A stretch of 64,000 nt of DNA from Halopseudomonas xinjiangensis (GTDB lineage Bacteria > Pseudomonadota > Gammaproteobacteria > Pseudomonadales > Pseudomonadaceae), in contig NZ_LT629736.1 of NCBI RefSeq assembly GCF_900104945.1, forward strand, positions 3,003,001 to 3,067,000, in the 5' to 3' direction. Positions 56,955 to 64,000 of the stretch are shown here, piece by piece. How positions within the stretch are numbered: the stretch's first letter is position 1; the number at the start of each line of letters is the position of its first letter. The notes under the pieces are model-generated. The model was not told where the DNA came from and searched no databases. It saw only the letters and a list, made by a program, of their open reading frames with translations. A program made the translations under genes and the position numbers.

Positions 56955-57311
56955 ATGAGCAAAGTACTGATAGTAGAAGACGAAGCACTCATAGCCATGT
57001 TGCTGGAGGAGATGCTGGCCGACCGCGGTTTTGAGGTCGCCGGCCAGGCTGCCACGGTCGAAGAAGGCCAGGATATGGCCGAAAATCTCGACTTCGACGC
57101 AGCGATTCTCGACGTCAGCCTCAACGGCAGCTATGTGTTTCCCATCGCCGAACGGCTCGACGCCCGTGGTATTCCTTTCGTGTTCACCACTGGTTACGGC
57201 GAAGCCGGCCTGCCGAAAGCCTGGTCGGACCGCCCCGTGTTCACCAAACCCTATGATATTGGTGAACTGACCGAGGCACTGACGCAGCTGATCCCCACCT
57301 CCGTTAGCTGA
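56955..57311 (+). CDS. Single-domain response regulator
   Basis: A 118-residue receiver domain with no output domain. It has the acidic pair VEDEALIAM, the phospho-acceptor Asp in AAILDVSLNG and Lys in FTKPYDIGELTEAL. It lies 16 bp before a hybrid kinase and is probably its phosphotransfer partner. Confidence 0.93.
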   Translation: MSKVLIVEDEALIAMLLEEMLADRGFEVAGQAATVEEGQDMAENLDFDAAILDVSLNGSYVFPIAERLDARGIPFVFTTGYGEAGLPKAWSDRPVFTKPYDIGELTEALTQLIPTSVS

Positions 57312-57327
57312 CCTCACCTGAATTCTG

Positions 57328-60150
57328 ATGGCGAACACGGACGTGTCATTCCCGTTATTCCTGTCTGGCGGCGGCCGGATGGGGGAGCTTATTCGCGCTT
57401 ACGACTGGAGCGAAACGCCACTCGGAGCGCCTGATGCCTGGCCGCAGGCATTGCAGACGCTGGTTAGCGTGATCCTTTGCTCGCAGCAACCGATGTTCAT
57501 CGCCTGGGGGCCGCGACACACCTCGATCTACAACGACGCCTACAGCGAGATACTCGGCGCCAAGCATCCTGCCGCACTCGGACATCCCTTCCTGCAGGTT
57601 TGGAACGAGATTGCTGACGATCTGCTTCCGATCGTCGAGCAAGCCTACAATGGGCAGCCGGTGCATATGGACGACATCACGTTGATGATGGAGCGTCACG
57701 GTTACCGCGAAGAGACTCACTTTTCCTTTTCCTACACACCGGTGCGTGATGACAGCGGTGACGTCTGCGGCTTCTTCTGTCCGTGCATCGAAACCACCTC
57801 ACAGGTGCTTACCGAGCGCCGGATCAAGGAAGAGAACGAGCGTCAGCGACAGCTGTTCGAACTCGCGCCCGGCTTCATTGCTGCAGTCACCGGGCCGGAT
57901 CACGTATTCGAATTCGTCAACGAGGCGTACCGCAAACTGGTAGGACGCTCCGACCTGGTCGGCCGCACGGTCAGGGAGGCGCTGCCGGAGATCGCTGGCC
58001 AGGGCTTCCTCGAATGGCTGGATGAGGTGTACGGCAGCGGGGAACGCGTCGTCCAGTTCGAGGTTCCGGTCAGGCTGCGGCGCGGTCCCGAGGGCGAACT
58101 CGAGCAACGCTACGTCGACTTCATCTACGAGCCGGTCATCAATGACGCCGGACAGGTCACCGGCGTGCTGGTCGAAGGGCACGACGTCACCAATGCCCAT
58201 CTTGCCCAGGAAGCACTCAAGGCCAGCGAAGCTCAGTTCGAAGTGCTGGCTCAGGCCATGCCGAACATGGTCTGGACCGCACGGCCTGACGGTCGCATCG
58301 ATTGGTTCAACGAGCGAGCGCATCAATACACCGGGTTGGAAAACGGAGCGCTGACCGAAAACGTCTGGGCCGCGTTGATCCATCCTGCCGATTTCGAAGC
58401 TTCTCGCGAAAGCTGGCTGGGGGCCCTGACAAGCGGCACGCCCTACGAGGACGAGCTGCGCATCCGCCGGCATGATGGAGAGTATCGCTGGCATCTCTCG
58501 CGAGGCCTGCCAATCTACGGCGACGACGGCCTGCTGCTTCGCTGGATCGGCGCCAATACCGACATTCATGATCAGAAGCTCGCCGAGGAAACGCTGCGCG
58601 AGCTGAACGAAACGCTCGAGCGACGCGTTGCAGAACGCACCGTGCAACGCGACCGGGTATGGCGTAATTCGCGTGATCTGCTGTGCGTGGTCAATATCGA
58701 CGGCACGCTCCGCTCGGTCAACCCGGCCTGGACCGACATCCTCGGCTATGAACAGGCGGAGCTCGAAGGCCGCAGCTTCCTCGACTTCGTTTGGCCGGAC
58801 GATTTTTCCCTGTCACAGTCCGAGCACGACAAGGCCGCCAACGAGAATCTGACCAACTTCGAAAACCGCTTCCGGCACCGCGATGGATCAGTGCGCTGGA
58901 TATCCTGGCATACCTACGCCGAAGCCGACGCCATCTACGGCTACGGTCGGCATATTTCTGCGGAGAAGGAACAGGCCGAAGCCCTGCGCCATGCCGAGGA
59001 GCAGTTGCGCCACGCGCAGAAAATGGAAGCCATCGGGCAGCTAACAGGCGGGCTCGCCCACGACTTCAACAACATTCTCACCGGCATCATCGGCTCGCTG
59101 GAGTTGATGCTGGGCAGGATCGCCCAGGGCAAGACCGAATCGCTGGCCCGCTACTGCATGGCTGCCATGGGCTCGGCGCAGCGCGCGGCTTCGCTGACTC
59201 ACCGCTTGCTGGCCTTCGCCCGACGCCAGCCGCTCGATCCCAAGCAGGTCGACAGCAACAAGCTGTTGCTGAGCATGGAAGACCTGCTACGGCGCACACT
59301 CGGTCCGCTATACGACCTGCGGCTGCGCTTCGACAAGGGCTTGTGGGTGACCCGCTGCGATCCGTATCAGCTGGAAAGTGCCGTCTTGAACATCGCTATC
59401 AACGCTCGGGACGCGATGCCCGATGGCGGCTTTCTGACCATCGAAACCCTGAATGGCGCTTTCGATGAGCCGCGCCCGGCAACGCCGCACGATGTTCCCG
59501 CCGGGGAGTATGTGATGATCCGCATCACCGACACCGGCCGCGGCATGTCCCCCGAGGTGATTCGGCGCGCCGTGGAGCCCTTTTTCACCACCAAACCCCA
59601 GGGTCAGGGCACCGGCCTCGGGCTGTCCATGGTCTACGGGTTCGCCAGGCAGAGTGAGGGCTGTCTCGATATCGCATCAGAACCCGGTGGCGGCGCCTGC
59701 ATGACGCTGTATCTGCCGAGGTCGCACAGCCCGGCAGACCCCTCCCCCGGGCCCGAATTGACGCATGCGCCCTCCACCCGCTCGACGGCCCGCGTGCTGG
59801 TCGTCGAGGATGAGGCGCTGGTTCGTGAATTGATTGTCGAAGCCCTGCTGGATATGGGCTGCGAGGTTGTCCAGGCGACAGACGGCCCGGCTGGGCTGCG
59901 GGCGGTACGCTCCAAACAACCCTTCGAACTGATGATCAGCGACATCGGCATGCCCGGCATGAACGGCCAGCAACTGGCCGATCAGGCGTTGCAGCTGTAC
60001 CCGGCGCTCAAGGTATTGATGATTACCGGCTACGCCGAGAACGCAACACTGGCCGATGGCTTTCTCAAGCCCGGCATGGGCCTGATGACCAAGCCGTTTT
60101 CCGTCTCGGCGCTCCGGCGCCGCGTTGCGGACATGCTGCAGGACGCCTGA
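57328..60150 (+). CDS. Multi-PAS hybrid histidine kinase
   Basis: A 940-residue soluble kinase. It has about four PAS-type domains (residues 30-160, 175-295, 305-425, 450-560), HisKA with phosphorylated His578 (GGLAHDFNNILTGIIG), an HATPase domain (LNIAINARDAMPDGG, GTGLGLSMVYGFARQS) and a C-terminal receiver (phospho-acceptor Asp872, SDIGMPGMNGQQL). No membrane segment is seen. The signal is unknown. It is convergent with the next kinase, which has a similar core. Confidence 0.94.
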   Translation: MANTDVSFPLFLSGGGRMGELIRAYDWSETPLGAPDAWPQALQTLVSVILCSQQPMFIAWGPRHTSIYNDAYSEILGAKHPAALGHPFLQVWNEIADDLLPIVEQAYNGQPVHMDDITLMMERHGYREETHFSFSYTPVRDDSGDVCGFFCPCIETTSQVLTERRIKEENERQRQLFELAPGFIAAVTGPDHVFEFVNEAYRKLVGRSDLVGRTVREALPEIAGQGFLEWLDEVYGSGERVVQFEVPVRLRRGPEGELEQRYVDFIYEPVINDAGQVTGVLVEGHDVTNAHLAQEALKASEAQFEVLAQAMPNMVWTARPDGRIDWFNERAHQYTGLENGALTENVWAALIHPADFEASRESWLGALTSGTPYEDELRIRRHDGEYRWHLSRGLPIYGDDGLLLRWIGANTDIHDQKLAEETLRELNETLERRVAERTVQRDRVWRNSRDLLCVVNIDGTLRSVNPAWTDILGYEQAELEGRSFLDFVWPDDFSLSQSEHDKAANENLTNFENRFRHRDGSVRWISWHTYAEADAIYGYGRHISAEKEQAEALRHAEEQLRHAQKMEAIGQLTGGLAHDFNNILTGIIGSLELMLGRIAQGKTESLARYCMAAMGSAQRAASLTHRLLAFARRQPLDPKQVDSNKLLLSMEDLLRRTLGPLYDLRLRFDKGLWVTRCDPYQLESAVLNIAINARDAMPDGGFLTIETLNGAFDEPRPATPHDVPAGEYVMIRITDTGRGMSPEVIRRAVEPFFTTKPQGQGTGLGLSMVYGFARQSEGCLDIASEPGGGACMTLYLPRSHSPADPSPGPELTHAPSTRSTARVLVVEDEALVRELIVEALLDMGCEVVQATDGPAGLRAVRSKQPFELMISDIGMPGMNGQQLADQALQLYPALKVLMITGYAENATLADGFLKPGMGLMTKPFSVSALRRRVADMLQDA

Positions 60151-60159
60151 GCGTCAACT

Positions 60160-63009
60160 TCAAAGCTGCGCCAACAGCTCGCGCAACTGTTCCAGACTGA
60201 ACGGCTTGGCCAGCGCCAGCAGATCTCCGCCTGAGCCTTCCCCGTAGCCGGTGATCAGCGCGACGCGAGTCTCCGGCCAATTGCGCAGCACCCGCTCGGC
60301 AAGCTGTTCGCCGGACATGCCAGGCAGGCCCACATCGGTCAGCAGCGCGCTGAAACGTCGTTCGGCCAAAGCCTCGAGCGCCTCCTCGGCGCTGGCAACG
60401 GCCATCACCTCGTGGCCGAGCATGACCAGCAACTCGCGCGTCATCTCGAGCAGATCCTGCTGATCCTCCACCAGCAGGATGTCATGCACCTGACCCACCG
60501 TACCCGGTTCCGGCTCGCTGAGAATCGCCGGCATGGCCTGGGTTTGCGCCCGATTGGCCAGCAGATGACGGATCTTGCGGGCCAGATCCACCAGCCGGTA
60601 GGGCTTGCTGATGAGCTCCACACCAGCGTCCAGCTTGCCGCCGTGAACAATGGCGTTCTGCGTGTAGCCCGAGGTGAACAGTACGATCAGGTCAGGCAAT
60701 AGCTGCTTGGCCTGGCGCGCCAGCTCTGGGCTGCGTAGCGGACCGGGCATGACCACGTCGGTAAACAACACGTCGATATGCAGGCCGCTCTGGAGAATGC
60801 TCAGCGCGCTTTGCGCATCGTTGGCGCGCAGGACCTTGTAGCCGAGCCCGGCCAGTTGCTCGATCACCGCGGTCTGCACCGCCGGATCGTCTTCCACCAC
60901 CAGGATGGTCTCGCTTCCGCCGACTACCGGCCCGGTCAACGGTGTCACCGGCTCGACCTCTTCCTGCAACGAGCGCGGCAGGTACAGCTTCACCGTGGTG
61001 CCGTTGCCCGGCTCGCTATAGATGCGAATATGACCACCACTTTGCCGGGCGAACCCGTAGGCCATGGAGAGTCCCAACCCGGTGCCCTGCCCTTCGGGCT
61101 TGGTGGTGAAAAAGGGCTCGAAAGCCTGCTGGATGGTCTCGGCGGACATGCCGCATCCGGTATCCGATACAGCCAGGAGCACATACTGGCCGGGAGATAT
61201 CTCTGCGGCGCTACGCACGTACTCGTCGTCGAGCATGGCGTTGCTCAGTTCGAGCGTCAGTTTACCGCCGTCGCGCATGGCGTCGCGGGCATTGATCGCC
61301 AGGTTGAGGATGACGTTTTCCAACTGATGTGGATCGACCATCGTTGTCCACAAGCCGCCGGCGACCACCGTTTCGATCTGGATATCTTCGCCCAGCGCGC
61401 GACGCAGCAGATCGTCCATACCGCGAAGCTGGCGAGCCAGGTTAAGCGGCGAAGGTTGCAACGGTTGGCGACGGGCAAAGGCGAGCAGCTGCGAAGACAG
61501 CTTGGCGCCGCGCTCGACTGCCGAGGCTGCCGCCTCCAGGCGCCGCGCCAGACGCGGCTGGGAGGCCACGCCGTCACGCATCAGCTGCAGGTTGGCACCG
61601 ATGATCTGCAGCACGTTGTTGAAATCGTGCGCGACCCCACCGGTGAGCTTGCCTATCGCCTCGAGCTTCTGCGCCTGGTGCAGCGCCAGCTGGCTGCGTT
61701 CCAGCTCGCGGGTGCGCTCCTCGACCAGGGCTTCCAGATGCTCCTCGGAGCGCTTGAGCTGCTCCTGCATCAGCTTCTGCGCTGTCACGTCGTTGCCCTG
61801 GCAAAAGATACCCAAGGGCAGCCCGTGCTCGGACAGAACCGGCTGGAACACGAAATCGACGTAACGCAGTTCGGGCGAGGCGCTCGGCGAACGATGAATG
61901 AATACCGGCATGCCGCGACCAACGAACGGCCGGCGCGTGCCATACACGCGGTCGAGCAGCTCGGTGAGCGTTTCGCCTTCCATTTGCGGGAAGGCCTCGC
62001 TTGCCTGAAGGCCGATCACATCGCGCCGCCCTACCAACTGGTGAAACGCGCGGTTGGCCAGCTCCACCACATGACGCGGGCCTTGCGTGACCGCAACGAA
62101 ACCCGGCGCCTGGTGGAACAGCTGATATAGGTGCTGGTGCTCGGCGTGCATCAGCGCTTCGCTCGCAGCTCGCTGGGCGAGTACTGCCGATACGTCACGG
62201 ATCATCAGCGAGACGCCCAGCGGCATGCCATTGGCATCGCGCACACTGGAGCAATGAATCTCCAGCGCCAATTCACGCTCGTTCAGTTGACAGGCCCGTT
62301 CCACCACCATCGATCTGCCCCGACGGGCAAGCTCGTCGGGAACCGCCTCGAGTTCGTCACCCCAGAAGGGCATCTGCCTGACGCTGCATCCGACCGCTGC
62401 GCGCGAATCGACGCCGAACAGCTCCTCAGCTCCCGAACTCCAGAACAGGACCTGGTAGTTGAGGTCGATACCGACAATGGCGTCCTGGGCGAAGTCGATG
62501 AAGTTCGCCAGGTAATGATCGGCTACGTTGCTACGACCGGGGTCGCTGCCGAATAGGCGCAGCTGCAGGCTGGCATTGGCGCGGTCGAGCGTGGTGCGAA
62601 AGCGCGCCCGGCGCCGGGCGGCCGAGGCGGCTTCGACCAGCACCGGGCCGAGCGATGCCGGATTGACTTCGACGATGGACCAGTAGGACCCCAGCATCGG
62701 CGCCAGACCGAGGCTGCGGCGGAACTCCGCTGCGCGATCCGCCGACTGCAAAAAGATGATTTCACAGCGTGGCCAGTGCACCCGGGCCTGTCGGGCCAGG
62801 GCGGCTGGACGCTGGGTCGTGTCCGGGAACAGCAGAACAGCGGGCTCCTTGTCCGCGGCCTCCAGCGGCTCGATGTGCGCGGCGAAGTCAGTTTCGCCGC
62901 AGAGCGTCAGCGGCAGGTCGAGCGACGTGATGAGTTCCTTCAGCTGCCTGATGGTCGCGGCGTCCGGGTCGTGCTGTGGATGTATGAGAAATATGCGTTG
63001 GGTATTCAT
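60160..63009 (-). CDS. PAS hybrid histidine kinase with two receiver domains
   Basis: A 949-residue soluble kinase. It has an unusual N-terminal region (residues 1-145) of uncertain fold, then PAS domains (about 165-290 and 295-415), HisKA with His461 (GGVAHDFNNVLQIIGAN), HATPase (LNLAINARDAMRDGG, GTGLGLSMAYGFARQS) and two receivers in tandem (LFTDVVMPGPLRS and LLTDVGLPGMSGEQ). Its catalytic core resembles that of the convergent kinase, suggesting they are paralogues. Confidence 0.93.
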   Translation of the reverse strand: MNTQRIFLIHPQHDPDAATIRQLKELITSLDLPLTLCGETDFAAHIEPLEAADKEPAVLLFPDTTQRPAALARQARVHWPRCEIIFLQSADRAAEFRRSLGLAPMLGSYWSIVEVNPASLGPVLVEAASAARRRARFRTTLDRANASLQLRLFGSDPGRSNVADHYLANFIDFAQDAIVGIDLNYQVLFWSSGAEELFGVDSRAAVGCSVRQMPFWGDELEAVPDELARRGRSMVVERACQLNERELALEIHCSSVRDANGMPLGVSLMIRDVSAVLAQRAASEALMHAEHQHLYQLFHQAPGFVAVTQGPRHVVELANRAFHQLVGRRDVIGLQASEAFPQMEGETLTELLDRVYGTRRPFVGRGMPVFIHRSPSASPELRYVDFVFQPVLSEHGLPLGIFCQGNDVTAQKLMQEQLKRSEEHLEALVEERTRELERSQLALHQAQKLEAIGKLTGGVAHDFNNVLQIIGANLQLMRDGVASQPRLARRLEAAASAVERGAKLSSQLLAFARRQPLQPSPLNLARQLRGMDDLLRRALGEDIQIETVVAGGLWTTMVDPHQLENVILNLAINARDAMRDGGKLTLELSNAMLDDEYVRSAAEISPGQYVLLAVSDTGCGMSAETIQQAFEPFFTTKPEGQGTGLGLSMAYGFARQSGGHIRIYSEPGNGTTVKLYLPRSLQEEVEPVTPLTGPVVGGSETILVVEDDPAVQTAVIEQLAGLGYKVLRANDAQSALSILQSGLHIDVLFTDVVMPGPLRSPELARQAKQLLPDLIVLFTSGYTQNAIVHGGKLDAGVELISKPYRLVDLARKIRHLLANRAQTQAMPAILSEPEPGTVGQVHDILLVEDQQDLLEMTRELLVMLGHEVMAVASAEEALEALAERRFSALLTDVGLPGMSGEQLAERVLRNWPETRVALITGYGEGSGGDLLALAKPFSLEQLRELLAQL

Positions 63010-63012
63010 GTT

Positions 63013-64000
63013 CTATAACAGCGGCAGGCCGAGCAGACTTCGACCGGTCCAGAGTTTCAGCAGATCGGTGGTGGGCGACATAACATGGCTGGCGCGGGCA
63101 TCGCGCAGCATCTGCGCCACCCGACTGTTTTCCCGGTAGGCTGCCCCGCCGCACAGGGTCATGGCTTCGTTAGCCAGATGAACGGCCGTCTCGCCTGCTG
63201 CGGCCTTGCAGGCGAGGATATACGGCAGTGCTTCCGGGTGGCCGGCATCACCCATCTGCGCTGCCTCGCGAATCAACGCTCGCGTACGCGCCAGGTCGGT
63301 CCACATCTGCGCATAACGTGTCTGCAGGGTTTCGACATGGCGTAGCGTCTCGCCGGAATGCTCATAACGCCGGCTGCGCAGGTGCTCGCCTGCTGCGTCG
63401 AGTGCCGATTGGGCGATGCCCAGATAGGTCCCGGCCATCGCCATGAGAAAATACGGAGCGACCACCTCGAACACGTACCAGACCTGATCGCCGGATTCGC
63501 CCAGCAGATTGGCCATGGGCACTCGCGCATCCTCGAGCTGCAGCGCGCGCGACGAGTTACCGCGCATACCGAAGCCGTTCCAGTCGCCGACCCAGGTCAT
63601 TCCGGGCGTGTCTGCATCGAGAATCACGCAGCTGAAATCACCCGCTTCACCGGTGTCGCTGGCCACGGTCGACAGCACGTACGAGTCGGCATGTCCGCCA
63701 CTGGTAACGAACTGCTTGGTGCCACTGAGACGGTAGGCATCGCCATCGGCGACGAGGGTCGTTTCAGGAAGATAAAAGTGCGCGCCGGTACCACGCTCGG
63801 ACAGCGCCAGACTGGTCACGTGCTCGCCATGGGCAATCGCGCGTAGATAGTGCTCCTGTTGGTGCGCGGTGGCCTTGGCGGCGATCACCGCGGTGCCTAC
63901 GCAATGCATGCCGAAACACAGCGCCGAAGACGGACAGGCCTTGCCCAGCGTTTCGGTGATCACACTCAGCGCCAGCAAGCCCTGGCCTTGTCCGCCCTGC
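63013..64000 (-). CDS. Acyl-CoA dehydrogenase (5' end outside window)
   Basis: The visible 329 or so residues match the acyl-CoA dehydrogenase fold, with the FAD/substrate segment SLALSERGTGAHF and LSGTKQFVTSGGHADSYVL, and a C-terminal helical domain ending SPTTDLLKLWTGRSLLGLPLL. It oxidises an acyl-CoA to the 2-enoyl-CoA. The start lies beyond position 64000. It ends 3 bp before the kinase gene on the same strand. Confidence 0.92.
   Translation of the reverse strand, partial: QGGQGQGLLALSVITETLGKACPSSALCFGMHCVGTAVIAAKATAHQQEHYLRAIAHGEHVTSLALSERGTGAHFYLPETTLVADGDAYRLSGTKQFVTSGGHADSYVLSTVASDTGEAGDFSCVILDADTPGMTWVGDWNGFGMRGNSSRALQLEDARVPMANLLGESGDQVWYVFEVVAPYFLMAMAGTYLGIAQSALDAAGEHLRSRRYEHSGETLRHVETLQTRYAQMWTDLARTRALIREAAQMGDAGHPEALPYILACKAAAGETAVHLANEAMTLCGGAAYRENSRVAQMLRDARASHVMSPTTDLLKLWTGRSLLGLPLL

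Noticed and set aside
60778-62130. A 450-codon open frame antisense to the second hybrid kinase
   Set aside because: The kinase frame is intact and domain-rich; the antisense frame is low-complexity and without motifs.

Overview
The window reads as a chromosome segment of a gammaproteobacterium of the family Pseudomonadaceae (Pseudomonas or the related Halopseudomonas lineage). The evidence is gene order: pyrE-crc-rph-yicC-gmk-rpoZ-spoT-ridA, oxyR-recG, HU-rubredoxin reductase-rubredoxin-ubiC-ubiA-phoB-phoR, phoU-pstB-pstA-pstC-pstS, and uvrD-GGDEF/EAL-zwf-hexR are all arrangements known from Pseudomonas. Base composition is fairly high in GC except in the integron-like stretch near 41-43 kb. 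No rRNA, tRNA or CRISPR was recognised.

Layout. 1-13 kb: housekeeping genes for pyrimidine synthesis, catabolite control, RNA processing and the stringent response, with a nucleotidase of the animal CANT1/apyrase family, a chemoreceptor and a DUF2254 membrane protein between them. 13-19 kb: peroxide defence (osmC, oxyR, recG), a YbaK-HDOD protein and HU. 19-25 kb: rubredoxin electron transfer, the first two ubiquinone genes, phoBR and a CheY-type regulator. 25-31 kb: a cytochrome c551-like protein and the Pst phosphate system. Pho boxes precede both phoB and pstS. 31-35 kb: a thioesterase, an orphan ACR3 arsenite exporter and two TRAP permease subunits.

35.4-46 kb is an accessory island. It holds a DoxX/TetR pair, several small enzymes, GFA-family zinc proteins (one a pseudogene carrying an expanded 7-bp repeat), and a guanidine-II riboswitch in front of a frameshifted guanidinium exporter gene. 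Next comes an integron-type array of four attC sites with small unknown cassette genes and no visible integrase. A lipoprotein, REP-like palindromes and an ice-binding-domain (DUF3494) lipoprotein follow. The island separates the TRAP permeases (32-34 kb) from the TRAP receptor of the same subtype (46-47 kb), which suggests it was inserted into one locus.

46-64 kb: the TRAP receptor, uvrD, a PAS-GGDEF-EAL protein with a degenerate GGDEF motif, zwf and hexR flanking a clear HexR palindrome, ppiC, another GFA protein, sodC, a lone receiver protein with two convergent multi-PAS hybrid kinases, and an acyl-CoA dehydrogenase cut by the window edge.

The most novel material is the cluster of attC sites lacking an integrase (CALIN-like) with its unknown cassettes, followed by the riboswitch with a broken exporter, the heptamer expansion, and the CANT1-like nucleotidase.
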